DNA of 33,508 bases from Streptantibioticus rubrisoli (GCF_024436055.1 NZ_JANFNH010000063.1:1-33508), one strand, 5' to 3'; positions 25,058 through 33,508 are shown, counted from the stretch's first letter. Translations and numbers: made by a program. Notes: generated by a model from the letters alone, not told the origin.

Positions 25058-27211
25058 GTGGCGTACGGCGCTGGAGTTCCCCCTGCCAACGGTCAGGGGA
25101 GTGCGGCGGGGGCGCGCGGCCGTGCGCTGCGCGCCGTACTGCTGGTCGGTCTCGCCGCCCTGCTCAGCGGGCTCGCGGTGGGGCCGCTGACGATGCTCGC
25201 GCTGGGCGCCTCCGGCACGGCGGACGGCGCGGACGCCACGGCGTTCACCCCCCGCCCGCCCCGCAGCGGCCAGGACGACGCGGGCGCCACGTACCCCGTC
25301 GACGTCGTCCTGGACACGCTGACCCCCGCCGTGCCCAAGCCCGACTCGACGGTCACCGTCACCGGACGCCTGGTGAACACCACCACCCGGCAGATCACCG
25401 GCGCCCACCTCGGGGTGCGGGTCGACCAGGAGGGCGAGGTCACCGGGCACACCGAGGACGTCGCGCCCCTGGTGCCCGGCCAGAGCCTGCCGTTCACCTT
25501 CGACGTGCCGGTGTCCGCGCTGGACCTGTCCGGCGCCCGGGACCACCGGCTCAGCCTCGCGTTCACGGGCGCGGACGGCACGGTGCTGGGGCTGCTGCGC
25601 ACCCATCTGCCGTGGTACCCGCCCAACACCTCGGGGCCGCCACTGAACGTCGCGGTGCTCTGGCCGCTTACCGACACTCCGCACATGGAGGCGGTCTCGC
25701 TCGGCGCCGGGGAGAACGCCAAACCCGTCTTCCGGGACGACGCGCTGGCGGACGAGTTCGCGCCCGGCGGCAGGCTGCGCCAGGTGGTCGCCGCGGGCGC
25801 CGGGCTGCCCGTCACCTGGGTGGCCGATCCGGGGCTGCTGGACGAGGCGCGGTCCATGGCGACCGGCTACCAGGTCGCCAAGACCCCGGACAGCGGCAAC
25901 CCGCAGGACAGCCGCAGGGGCACCGGCGACAAGGCGGCCACCGCCTGGCTGACCGCGGTCAAGAACGCGGTCAAGGGCCGCATGGTGGCCGCCTTGCCGT
26001 ACGCCGATCCCGACCTGGCGTCCATCGCCCACAACGGTTCCAGCCGCGATGCGCTGTCCGCCCAACTCCCGCCCGCGGTAGGGCTCGGCGGCCAGCTCGT
26101 GGCGAGCACCCTGGGCGGACCGCCGCACACCGAGATGGCCTGGCCCTACGGTGGCGCGGTGGACCGGTCGATCGTCTCGCTCACCGGAAGGCTCGGCCTG
26201 AACACGGTGGTCTCCTCCGGTGATGGGCTGTCCACCGGTACCTCGCAGCCGCGGGTGTCGCTGGGCGGCGCGACCACCGCCCTGGTGGGCGACCCGGCGT
26301 CGGACGCGGTGCTGGAGCGCGACCTGACCGGTGAGGGCGATCCGGTGGCGGCCCGTCAGGAACTGCTGGGCGACCTGCTGGACGCGCAGCGCCGCTCGTC
26401 GGACGCCCCGGGCGGACTGGTGGTGGTGCCGCCGCGGCAGCTGACCGGTCAGGCGGCACAGGTACTGGCCGACGCGCTGCGGTCGGCGAGCGGCGCGGGC
26501 TGGATCCATCTCGTCGCACCTGAACAGGTGGCCGACAAGCCACCGTCCGCGACGGTCGGCCCGGTGAGCGGCTATCCGCAGGAGCTACGGGACACCGAGC
26601 TGTCGGCGCAGGACATCAAGGCGGTGGACAGCATCCAGCCGGACCTGGACACCCTGTCCCGGGTGCTGTCCGATCCGGTCCGTACGACGAACGCGGTGCA
26701 CCGGGCGATGCTGCGCGCGGTCTCCACCGGCTGGCGGACCAACACCCAGGGCGCGGAGTCGTACTCCGAAGGCGTGGAGGCGTACGTCGACGACTCGATC
26801 ACTTCGGTGCGCCTGCTGCCCAAGGTCGGTGCCGTCACGGTGGCGGGCGGCTCCGCCTCGGTGCCCGTCACGCTCGCCAACGGGCTGCAACAGGGCCTTG
26901 CCGGACTGGAGTTGAAGGTCACCTCATCCATGCCGGGCCGGTTGACGGTCACCAATCCGCTGATCCCCATCACCGCGCCCGCCGCCGCCAACCACACCGA
27001 GCAGATCAAGGTCGACGCGCACACCAACGGACCTGTTCAGGTGACCGCGCGGCTCTACACCGTGGCCAACGGAAAGCCGTGGGGCGATCCGCTCACCTTC
27101 CGGGTGACCGTCCGCAAGTTCTCGCTGGGAGCGGTGGCGATCATCGCGGGCGGAGTGCTGCTGGTGCTGCTCGCGGGCGCGTACAAGATGCGCCGGGCGC
27201 GCCGCGATTGA
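25058..27211 (+). CDS. DUF6049-like exported membrane-anchored protein
   Basis: 717-aa surface protein. Residues 24-50 are a hydrophobic signal or anchor (LRAVLLVGLAALLSGLAVG). An extracellular beta-rich domain starts at about 80 (VDVVLDTLTPAVPKPDSTVTV, a CARDB-like strand pattern). The central part contains VLWPLTDTPH and MAWPYGGAVDRS, and a C-terminal Ig-like domain is followed by one membrane span at about 690-710 and MRRARRD inside. This layout matches the Streptomyces DUF6049 family, normally found beside murJ near the origin. Here it follows the MreB paralogue by 100 bp. GTG 25058 is the best in-frame start but has only a distant GGGGG. Function unknown; envelope role inferred. Confidence 0.75.
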   Translation: MAYGAGVPPANGQGSAAGARGRALRAVLLVGLAALLSGLAVGPLTMLALGASGTADGADATAFTPRPPRSGQDDAGATYPVDVVLDTLTPAVPKPDSTVTVTGRLVNTTTRQITGAHLGVRVDQEGEVTGHTEDVAPLVPGQSLPFTFDVPVSALDLSGARDHRLSLAFTGADGTVLGLLRTHLPWYPPNTSGPPLNVAVLWPLTDTPHMEAVSLGAGENAKPVFRDDALADEFAPGGRLRQVVAAGAGLPVTWVADPGLLDEARSMATGYQVAKTPDSGNPQDSRRGTGDKAATAWLTAVKNAVKGRMVAALPYADPDLASIAHNGSSRDALSAQLPPAVGLGGQLVASTLGGPPHTEMAWPYGGAVDRSIVSLTGRLGLNTVVSSGDGLSTGTSQPRVSLGGATTALVGDPASDAVLERDLTGEGDPVAARQELLGDLLDAQRRSSDAPGGLVVVPPRQLTGQAAQVLADALRSASGAGWIHLVAPEQVADKPPSATVGPVSGYPQELRDTELSAQDIKAVDSIQPDLDTLSRVLSDPVRTTNAVHRAMLRAVSTGWRTNTQGAESYSEGVEAYVDDSITSVRLLPKVGAVTVAGGSASVPVTLANGLQQGLAGLELKVTSSMPGRLTVTNPLIPITAPAAANHTEQIKVDAHTNGPVQVTARLYTVANGKPWGDPLTFRVTVRKFSLGAVAIIAGGVLLVLLAGAYKMRRARRD

Positions 27212-27252
27212 CCGAACGTGCCCGCTTGGCACCGCCGTTGACCGAGCGCCCT

Positions 27253-28512
27253 TCACAGTCGGGCCGCGGCGCCCGCCGGAGTCGCGCCCCTGGTGTCGAG
27301 CAGCAACTGGGCCTTGACGGCGAGCCCTTGCAGGTCGTAGGTGCGGTGGTGCTGGAGCAGTACCGTCAGGTCGGCGTCCGCGGCGGCCTCCCACAGCGAG
27401 TCGGCGCGCGGCACCGGCCGGTCCATCACCCGCCACTCCGGCACATAGGGGTCGTGATAGCTCAGCGCCGCGCCCAGTTCGATCAACCGGGAGCCGATCT
27501 CCCGCGCGGGCGCGGCCTCCTGGTCGGCCAGGTCGGCCTTGTAGGTGACGCCGAGCAGCAGCACCCGGGCGCCGCGCACCGACTTGCCGTGCTCGTTGAG
27601 CAAGGTGGCGCAGCGCTGTACGACATAGCGCGGCATGCGCCCGTTGACCTCCTGCGCGAGCTCCACCATGCGCAGCGGATAGCCCAGCGTACGGCCCTTG
27701 TACGCAAGGTAGTTGGGGTCCAGGGCCACGCCGTGGCCGCCGACGCCGGGGCCCGGCCTGAACGCCTGGAAGCCGAACGGTTTGGTCTCCGCGCAGCGGA
27801 TCACGTCCCACAGGTCGATGCCCGCGTCATGGCAGAAGACCGCCATCTCGTTGGCGAGCGCGATGTTGACCTGCCGGTAGTTGGTCTCCAGCAGCTTGAC
27901 CGTCTCGGCCTCGCGCAGTCCCCTGGCACGCACCACGCGTTCGGTGAGCCGTCCGTAGAAGGCGGCGGCGGCCTCGGTGCAGGCGGAGGTCAGCCCTCCG
28001 ATGACCTTGGGGGTGTTGGCGATGCCGTGCGCCCGGTTGCCCGGATCCAGTCGGTTGGGGGAGTAGGCCAGGTGGAAGTCGCGTCCGGCGCGCAGCCCGG
28101 AGCCGTCTTCGAGGACGCCGCGCAGGAACTCCTCGGTGGTGCCCGGATAGACGGTGGATTCCAGGATCACGGTGGTGTGCGGCCGCAACTGGACGGCCAG
28201 TGTGCGGGCGGCCTCCACGACCGCCGACAGGTCGAGCGCGCGGTCCTCGCCCAGCGGGGTCGGCGCGCAGATCACCGCGGTGCGGGCCCGGCCGAGCGCC
28301 GCGGGGTCGTCGGTGGCGCGGAAACCGGCGGCCAGCATCCGGCGCACCGCGGCGGCGTTCAGCCCGTCGACCGGGGAGCGCCCGGCGTTCAGCCCGTCGA
28401 CGACGGCGCGGTCGGTGTCGTAGCCGATGACGCCGATGCCGCTGGCCGCCGCGGTCTGGGCGAGCGGAAGGCCGAAGTGGTTCAGGTCGAGGACGGCGAG
28501 GTCTGCGGGCAC
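27253..28512 (-). CDS. Nucleotide-sugar dehydrogenase homologue, probably inactive
   Basis: 419-aa protein of the UDP-glucose/UDP-ManNAc dehydrogenase family with all three domains in order: NAD domain, central helix region (KLLETNYRQVNIALANEMA) and UDP-binding domain (VLLLGVTYKADLADQEAAP). Key residues are changed: the GxGxxG loop is D9-L-N-H-F-G14, the catalytic Asn four residues after Lys206 is Thr210, and the catalytic Cys in GGHC is Gly261 (GPGVGGHGVALDP). Dehydrogenation by the usual thiohemiacetal route seems impossible. Length and frame are intact, so it is maintained. Start GTG 28512 has GAGAGGA upstream. It is convergent with the DUF6049-like gene and divergent from glpD. Confidence 0.88.
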   Translation of the reverse strand: MPADLAVLDLNHFGLPLAQTAAASGIGVIGYDTDRAVVDGLNAGRSPVDGLNAAAVRRMLAAGFRATDDPAALGRARTAVICAPTPLGEDRALDLSAVVEAARTLAVQLRPHTTVILESTVYPGTTEEFLRGVLEDGSGLRAGRDFHLAYSPNRLDPGNRAHGIANTPKVIGGLTSACTEAAAAFYGRLTERVVRARGLREAETVKLLETNYRQVNIALANEMAVFCHDAGIDLWDVIRCAETKPFGFQAFRPGPGVGGHGVALDPNYLAYKGRTLGYPLRMVELAQEVNGRMPRYVVQRCATLLNEHGKSVRGARVLLLGVTYKADLADQEAAPAREIGSRLIELGAALSYHDPYVPEWRVMDRPVPRADSLWEAAADADLTVLLQHHRTYDLQGLAVKAQLLLDTRGATPAGAAARL

Positions 28513-28735
28513 GGTGGTTCAGTCCTCTCCCGGAGGTCTGGCTGTGCCGAATGGCGCATTTAAGGTTAAGCCGACATATGACTGAAATTTAGTATTGGGT
28601 GCTGTGCGTGGCGGCGCGTGGCGCGATCACGACCGGTGCTGACCGGCGCGAGACGGTTTCGGACTGGCCGACGCCCCGGTTGCCGGTCACCATCGAAACC
28701 ACGGGGAAGCGTGACCGTCCGCACCGGGAGGCACA

Positions 28736-30442
28736 GTGAAGACCGCACTACTGGGGCCGCGGCAGCGTGGCGAGGCGTTGGCCCGGATGGCCGAGCAGGA
28801 GCTCGACGTGCTGGTCATCGGAGGCGGCGTGGTGGGCGCCGGAACCGCCCTGGACGCGGCGACCCGCGGCCTGGTCACCGGGCTGGTGGAGGCGCGTGAC
28901 TGGGCGTCGGGCACGTCGAGCCGCTCCAGCAAGCTGATCCACGGCGGCCTGCGGTACCTGGAGATGCTGGACTTCGCCCTGGTGCGGGAGGCGCTGAAGG
29001 AACGCGGCCTGCTCACCCAGCGGCTGGCGCCGCACCTGGTCAAACCGGTGCCGTTCCTCTACCCGTTGACGCGCCGCGGCTGGGAGCGGCTGTACGCCGG
29101 TACCGGTGTGGCGCTGTACGACACCATGGGCATCTCATCCGGCCACAGCCGCGGACTGCCGAGCCACCGTCACCTGACGCGGCGCAAGGCGCTGCGCATC
29201 GCGCCGTGCCTGCGCAAGGACGCGCTGATCGGCGCCCTGCAGTACTACGACGCCCAGATGGACGACGCCCGCTACGTGGCCACCTTGGTGCGCACCGCCG
29301 CCTCGTACGGCGCGTGGGCCGCCAACCGGGCCCGGGTGGTGGGGTTCCTGCGCGAGGGGGAACGCGTTGTCGGTGCCCGGGTGCAGGATGTGGAGCAGGG
29401 CGGGGAGTACGAGGTCCGGGCCCGTCAGGTCGTCAACGCGACCGGGGTGTGGACGGATGAGACACAGGCACTCGTGGGGGAGAGGGGGCAGTTCCATGTC
29501 AGGGCGTCCAAGGGCATCCACCTTGTCGTGCCGAAGGACCGGATCCATTCCACGACCGGGCTGATCCTGCGCACGGAGAAGAGCGTGCTGTTCGTGATCC
29601 CGTGGGGGAGGCACTGGATCGTCGGCACCACCGACACCGACTGGGACCTGGACAAGGCGCACCCGGCCGCGTCCAGTGCCGACATCGACTACCTGCTGGA
29701 GCACGTCAACTCGGTGCTCGCGGTCCCGCTCGGCCGCGATGACGTGCAGGGCGTGTACGCCGGGCTGCGCCCGCTGCTGGCCGGGGAGTCGGAGGCGACC
29801 AGCCAGCTGTCGCGGGAGCACACGGTGGCACATCCCGTACCGGGCCTGGTCGTTGTGGCGGGCGGCAAGTACACCACGTACCGGGTGATGGCCAAGGACG
29901 CGGTGGACGCGGCGGTGCACGGACTGGACCGCCGGGTCGCCCAGTGCTGCACCGAGGAGGTGCCGCTGGCCGGAGCGGACGGCTACCACGCGCTGTGGAA
30001 CGCGCGGGCGCGCATAGCCGCCCAGTCCGGGCTGCACGTCGCCAGGGTCGAGCATCTATTGAATCGTTATGGATCGTTGATTACCGAGCTGTTGGATCTG
30101 ATCGCCGCGGACCCAACGCTGGGTGAGCCGCTCGCCGCGGCCGACGACTACCTGCGGGCCGAGGTGGTGTACGCCGCCTCGCACGAGGGTGCGCGCCATC
30201 TCGACGACGTGCTCACCCGCCGTACGAGGATCTCCATCGAGACCTTCGACCGCGGGACGCTGAGCGCCCGTGAGGCGGCCGACTTGCTGGCACCGGTGCT
30301 GGGTTGGGACCGGGAACATCTGGAGAAAGAGGTTACGCACTACGAGAAGCGGGTCGAGGCAGAACGTGAATCGCAACGCCAACCCGACGATCTGACCGCG
30401 GACGCTGCTCGCTTGGGTGCGCCAGATATCGTGCCCCTCTAG
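28736..30442 (+). CDS. glpD: Aerobic glycerol-3-phosphate dehydrogenase
   Basis: 568-aa FAD enzyme oxidising glycerol-3-phosphate to dihydroxyacetone phosphate at the membrane and feeding electrons to quinone. The FAD motif is VLVIGGGVVGAGTALDAATRG (about 25-45), then EARDWASGTSSRSSKLIHGGLRYLE with its family signature, GTTDTDWD, and AGGKYTTYRVMAKDAVD. The C-terminal DAO_C domain (about 430-540) is present. GTG 28736 has GGGAGG upstream. The 225-bp region before it includes an AT-rich stretch (28556-28600) with TAGTAT (28590-28595), a weak promoter candidate. No glpF or glpK gene is in the window. Confidence 0.95.
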   Translation: MKTALLGPRQRGEALARMAEQELDVLVIGGGVVGAGTALDAATRGLVTGLVEARDWASGTSSRSSKLIHGGLRYLEMLDFALVREALKERGLLTQRLAPHLVKPVPFLYPLTRRGWERLYAGTGVALYDTMGISSGHSRGLPSHRHLTRRKALRIAPCLRKDALIGALQYYDAQMDDARYVATLVRTAASYGAWAANRARVVGFLREGERVVGARVQDVEQGGEYEVRARQVVNATGVWTDETQALVGERGQFHVRASKGIHLVVPKDRIHSTTGLILRTEKSVLFVIPWGRHWIVGTTDTDWDLDKAHPAASSADIDYLLEHVNSVLAVPLGRDDVQGVYAGLRPLLAGESEATSQLSREHTVAHPVPGLVVVAGGKYTTYRVMAKDAVDAAVHGLDRRVAQCCTEEVPLAGADGYHALWNARARIAAQSGLHVARVEHLLNRYGSLITELLDLIAADPTLGEPLAAADDYLRAEVVYAASHEGARHLDDVLTRRTRISIETFDRGTLSAREAADLLAPVLGWDREHLEKEVTHYEKRVEAERESQRQPDDLTADAARLGAPDIVPL

Positions 30443-30498
30443 AAAAACCGTGCGGCCACCGGGATCTCAGGCGTGACGGGGAGTGAGAGGGGTGGAGA

Positions 30499-32244
30499 GT
30501 GTCCGATCAGGGGCGGTTGGTGGCCGGCCGGTACCGGCTGGTCGAGCTGATAGGCCGGGGGGGCATGGGCACGGTCTGGAGGTCCGAGGACGAACTGCTC
30601 GGCCGTCAGGTCGCGGTCAAGAAGCTGCGCGTACCACCGCAGTTGCACGATGACGAGCGCGAGACCCTGTACGAGCGCACCCGCAGGGAGGCGCGCAGTG
30701 CCGCCCGGATCACCCATCCCAACGTGGTCGTGGTGCACGACGTGGTCGAGGACGAGGGCCTGCCGTGCATCGTGATGGAGTACGTGCCGTCCAGAACGCT
30801 CGGTGACGTGCTGAAGAAGGACGGTCCGGTGACGCCGCGTGAGGCGGCGCGGATCGGCCGCGGCATGGTCGCCGCGCTGCGCGCCGCACACCGCGCCGGG
30901 GTGCTGCACCGTGATGTCAAGCCCGCCAACGTGCTGTTGAGTGCCGAAGGCCCGGAGGGCGGCGAGAGCTGGCCGGGCGGACGCGTGGTGCTCACCGACT
31001 TCGGCATCGCCTCGGCGACCGGGACCTCCACCCTGACCCGCACCGGAGAGCTGATCGGCTCCTTCGACTACCTGGCGCCCGAGCGGATAACCGGCGGCAC
31101 CGGCGGCCCGGCATGCGACCTGTGGGCCCTGGGGGCGACGCTGTACCAGGCGGTGGAGGGCGTGGCGCCGTTCCGCCGGGACACCCCGATCGAGACCGCG
31201 TACGCCATCGCCTCCGAGCCGGTGCCCACCCCGCGCCGGGCCGGTGCGCTCACCCCGGTCATCGAGTCGCTGCTGGAGAAGGACCCCGACAAGCGGATGA
31301 CCGCCGAGGAGGCCGAACGGCTGCTGGTCGCCTCCGTGGAGACGGTCGCCGCCCGCACCCCCCGCCCGACCCCGTCCTGGGCGGTGGGCGATGCGGCGCA
31401 CAGCGCGGGGCACGACTCGGCGCCCGCCGCCGCCGACGACCAGCCGACGGCCGTCGTCGGCCAGCACGCCGCCGTGCCGGAGCAGCGCACGGCACCGGAA
31501 CGGCACGAGGCCCACGACACCCGCAACCTGTACGGCGAGCGCTCCGCCGACGACGTCACCGAACAGGTCCGCCCCGCCACCCCCGCGCCCCAACCCGCCG
31601 CCCCCGCACGGCCGGAGGCCCCCCGCACCCGCCGCGGCAAGCGGGCGGCCGTGTGGTGTGCCGCCGCCGTCCTGGTGGCCGCGGTCGCGGCCGGAGGGCT
31701 GCTGCTGGCCCGGTACGGCGGCGCGTCGGGCGGCACGCCCGCGACCGACAGCAGCGCGTCCGGGGCGCCCTCGGGAGCCGCCGCTCCGACGGCGCCGCCC
31801 GGCTACCATGTGGTCAACGACCCGGCGGGCTTCGCCATGGCGGTGCCCAACGGCTGGATCCGTCAGACGAAGGACGGCCACAACATCCACTATGTGGACA
31901 CCCAGAACAAGTGCGACCTGTTGGTGAGCATTGAGGACTACGCCGGGCCGAGCCCGTTGCAGCACTTCCGCGACCTGGAGGGCACGTTGAAGGCCGACAA
32001 CAACGGCTACAGCCTCCTTCGGATGAACCCCACCCAGGCGCAGATCTATGGCCAGCAGGTACCGGCCGCGATCTGGGAGTGGAAGTGGAAGGGTCAACTC
32101 CGCTGGTACCACGCCATCGACCTGGGCTTCGGCAAGGAGGGCGGCACGGAGTACGCGGTCTACCTCTCGGCACCGGACGCCGAGTGGCAACAGCGGCTGC
32201 CGGTCTTCGACAACGCGGTGAAGACCTTCCAGCCGCACGGCTGA
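30499..32244 (+). CDS. Membrane Ser/Thr protein kinase (PknB-like) with extracytoplasmic domain
   Basis: 581-aa transmembrane kinase. Kinase domain 12-280: Gly loop IGRGGMGTVW, Lys41, catalytic HRD at 137-139 (HRDVKPANVLL), DFG at 167-169, activation loop GTSTLTRTGELIGSFDYLAPER. A Pro/Ala-rich juxtamembrane linker (285-378) follows, then a single membrane span at about 383-404 and a C-terminal extracytoplasmic domain (about 432-581: GYHVVNDPAGFAMAVPNGWI to VFDNAVKTFQP), not PASTA repeats. GTG 30499 has GGTGGAGA. It follows glpD by 56 nt. The ligand is unknown. A second kinase begins 184 bp after its stop. Confidence 0.93.
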   Translation: MSDQGRLVAGRYRLVELIGRGGMGTVWRSEDELLGRQVAVKKLRVPPQLHDDERETLYERTRREARSAARITHPNVVVVHDVVEDEGLPCIVMEYVPSRTLGDVLKKDGPVTPREAARIGRGMVAALRAAHRAGVLHRDVKPANVLLSAEGPEGGESWPGGRVVLTDFGIASATGTSTLTRTGELIGSFDYLAPERITGGTGGPACDLWALGATLYQAVEGVAPFRRDTPIETAYAIASEPVPTPRRAGALTPVIESLLEKDPDKRMTAEEAERLLVASVETVAARTPRPTPSWAVGDAAHSAGHDSAPAAADDQPTAVVGQHAAVPEQRTAPERHEAHDTRNLYGERSADDVTEQVRPATPAPQPAAPARPEAPRTRRGKRAAVWCAAAVLVAAVAAGGLLLARYGGASGGTPATDSSASGAPSGAAAPTAPPGYHVVNDPAGFAMAVPNGWIRQTKDGHNIHYVDTQNKCDLLVSIEDYAGPSPLQHFRDLEGTLKADNNGYSLLRMNPTQAQIYGQQVPAAIWEWKWKGQLRWYHAIDLGFGKEGGTEYAVYLSAPDAEWQQRLPVFDNAVKTFQPHG

Positions 32245-32296
32245 GAGCGGCCCTCGCTCATCTGCGGGGGCACTAACCGGCCGAAGTGTGAGCACT

Positions 32297-32310
32297 CGGT
32301 TCCGGAACCG
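32297..32310. other. 14-bp palindrome between the two kinase genes
   Basis: CGGTTCCGGAACCG is a perfect palindrome in the 184-bp gap, flanked by GGGGGC. It might be an operator or part of a weak terminator. I have no named regulator for it. Confidence 0.35.
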
Positions 32311-32351
32311 GGGGCAGGCGCACCGATGTCCTACCCACAGGGGATGATGTG

Positions 32352-32429
32352 ATGGGGCAGTCGCATCGACCCCGTGTCGACCCGTGCGCCGCCCGATGCA
32401 TCGTCATATCGATCTGCAGAGGACGTTGA
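32352..32429 (+). CDS. Possible 25-codon upstream ORF coupled to the second kinase
   Basis: ATG 32352 opens MGQSHRPRVDPC and ends ISICRGR, stopping at TGA 32427-32429, which shares one base with the kinase ATG (TGATG). AGGGGA lies 7 nt before the ATG. No homology is claimed; it may be a leader peptide for translational coupling, or chance. Confidence 0.3.
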   Translation: MGQSHRPRVDPCAARCIVISICRGR

Positions 32430-33508
32430 TGACCCAGGCGCAAGGCACCACCGGCCGTCTCCTCGCCGACCGCTACCGCCTCGGCGAGGTCCTCGGCAAA
32501 GGCGGTATGGGCACGGTGTGGCGGGCGGTCGACGAGACCCTGGGCCGTACCGTCGCCGTCAAGGAGCTGCGGTTCCCCGGCAACGTCGACGACGACGAGA
32601 AGCGCCGTCTGATCACCCGCACCCTGCGCGAGGCCAAGGCGACCGCGCGGATCCGGGCCAACGGCGCGGTCACCGTCTTCGACGTGGTCGAGGAGGACAG
32701 GCGGCCGTGGATCGTGATGGAGCTGGTCGAGGGCCGCTCGCTGTCCGACGCGATCCGCGCCGACGGCCCGCTGCCGCCCAGACGCGCGGCCGAGGTGGGG
32801 CTCGCCGTCCTCGACGTGCTGCGCGCCGCGCACAGCGAGGGCATCCTGCACCGTGACGTGAAGCCGTCCAACGTGCTGATCGCGGACGACGGCCGGGTGG
32901 TGCTCACCGACTTCGGCATCGCCCAGGTCGAGGGCGACCCGTCGGTCACCTCGACCGGCATGCTGGTGGGCGCGCCGTCCTACATATCCCCGGAGCGGGC
33001 CCGCGGCCAGAAGCCGGGCCCGCCGTCCGACCTGTGGTCGCTGGGTGCGCTGCTGTACGCGGTGGTCGAGGGCCGCCCGCCGTACGACAAGGGCTCGGCG
33101 ATCGCCACGCTCACCGCGGTGATGACCGAGCCGGTCGACCCGCCGAAGGTCACCGGCCCGCTGGCGGACGCCATCCACGGCCTGCTGATCAAGGACCCGG
33201 CCAAGCGCCTGGACGAGCCGGGCGTAAGGGAGTTGCTCGAGGAGGCGGTCAACGCGCCGGAGGCCCCGGACGCGGAGGAGACCCGGATGATGGCGATCCC
33301 GGCCGATCCGCAGCCCACCCCGACCGACGCACGCCCGCTGTCGTGGCAGCAGGAGAAGATGCTGGGCGCGCTGCGGTCGTTGACCAACGCCGCCAGCGCC
33401 AAGCCGGACCCCGAGCCGAAGCTGAAGCCCGTCACGGTCACCTCGCCGTTCTCCCGCGCCCGTACCTCGCCGTTCTCCACCACCGGCCTTTCCCGTTTCT
33501 CTCCCACC
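32429..33508 (+). CDS. Ser/Thr protein kinase (PknB-like), 3' end missing
   Basis: The first 360 codons of a second kinase; the frame is still open at the window end. Kinase domain 15-275: LGKGGMGTVWR Gly loop, Lys45, HRDVKPSNVL with HRD at 141-143, DFG at 161-163, SYISPERARGQ in the activation segment. The linker after it is Asp/Glu/Pro-rich and contains the repeated SPFSRARTSPFS motif just before the edge. No membrane span is reached. ATG 32429 has GAGGA 6 nt upstream and overlaps a possible leader ORF. It resembles the preceding kinase, so the two probably arose by tandem duplication, as is common in Streptomyces. Confidence 0.92.
   Translation, partial: MTQAQGTTGRLLADRYRLGEVLGKGGMGTVWRAVDETLGRTVAVKELRFPGNVDDDEKRRLITRTLREAKATARIRANGAVTVFDVVEEDRRPWIVMELVEGRSLSDAIRADGPLPPRRAAEVGLAVLDVLRAAHSEGILHRDVKPSNVLIADDGRVVLTDFGIAQVEGDPSVTSTGMLVGAPSYISPERARGQKPGPPSDLWSLGALLYAVVEGRPPYDKGSAIATLTAVMTEPVDPPKVTGPLADAIHGLLIKDPAKRLDEPGVRELLEEAVNAPEAPDAEETRMMAIPADPQPTPTDARPLSWQQEKMLGALRSLTNAASAKPDPEPKLKPVTVTSPFSRARTSPFSTTGLSRFSPT

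Overview
The window is high-GC actinobacterial DNA, very probably from Streptomyces or a close relative in the Streptomycetaceae. The reasons are strongly G/C-ending codons, frequent GTG/TTG starts, start codons lying only 6-8 nt below a TANNNT -10 hexamer (leaderless genes), a BldM orthologue recognisable along its whole length, a WhiD orthologue and two tandem CIRCE operators before groES. Gene order follows the conserved actinobacterial block alr - tsaE - tsaB - rimI - tsaD - groES - groEL1 - whiB3/whiD - sigD-like sigma factor - guaB - guaB3, also known from Mycobacterium tuberculosis.

Region 1 (1-6230): the 5' end of acpS and complete glmS run leftward. An exported L,D-transpeptidase, alanine racemase, an alpha/beta hydrolase and tsaE run rightward. 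GlmS (amino sugar), Alr (D-Ala) and the transpeptidase (cross-linking) all serve peptidoglycan. Region 2 (6230-10690): a 59-codon gene below an iron-box-like palindrome, an exported YkuD-like protein lacking the catalytic cysteine, then the tightly overlapping tsaB-rimI-tsaD set (t6A tRNA modification with a ribosomal acetyltransferase), followed by two small genes of unknown function. Region 3 (10580-16911): a 17-bp tandem repeat, a THUMP-like methyltransferase, groES-groEL1 under double CIRCE control, an SDR, a MOSC protein and a divergent LysR regulator.

Region 4 (16912-22970) is the developmental and purine core: whiD and bldM are divergent across a 551-bp intergenic region that contains an exact sigma-BldN-type promoter; then come a SigD/ShbA-like sigma factor, guaB and a guaB3-type paralogue whose catalytic-loop cysteine is replaced by histidine. 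Region 5 (22970-28512) is the least standard part. It has a small membrane protein, a stand-alone MreB paralogue with a charged repetitive insertion of about 70 residues, a DUF6049-like surface protein and a nucleotide-sugar dehydrogenase homologue that has lost its NAD glycine motif, catalytic Asn and catalytic Cys. Region 6 (28513-33508) holds glpD and two PknB-like Ser/Thr kinases, the second cut by the window end.

The main points for a second look are: three proteins whose key catalytic residues are replaced (YkuD-like, GuaB3-like, UDP-sugar dehydrogenase-like); the MreB-paralogue/DUF6049 pair away from any mreCD or murJ neighbour; the iron box before a tiny ORF; short upstream ORFs overlapping the starts of bldM and the second kinase; and the groES operator with an extra 13-bp palindrome. 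No tRNA, rRNA, CRISPR array, transposase or prophage gene was seen.
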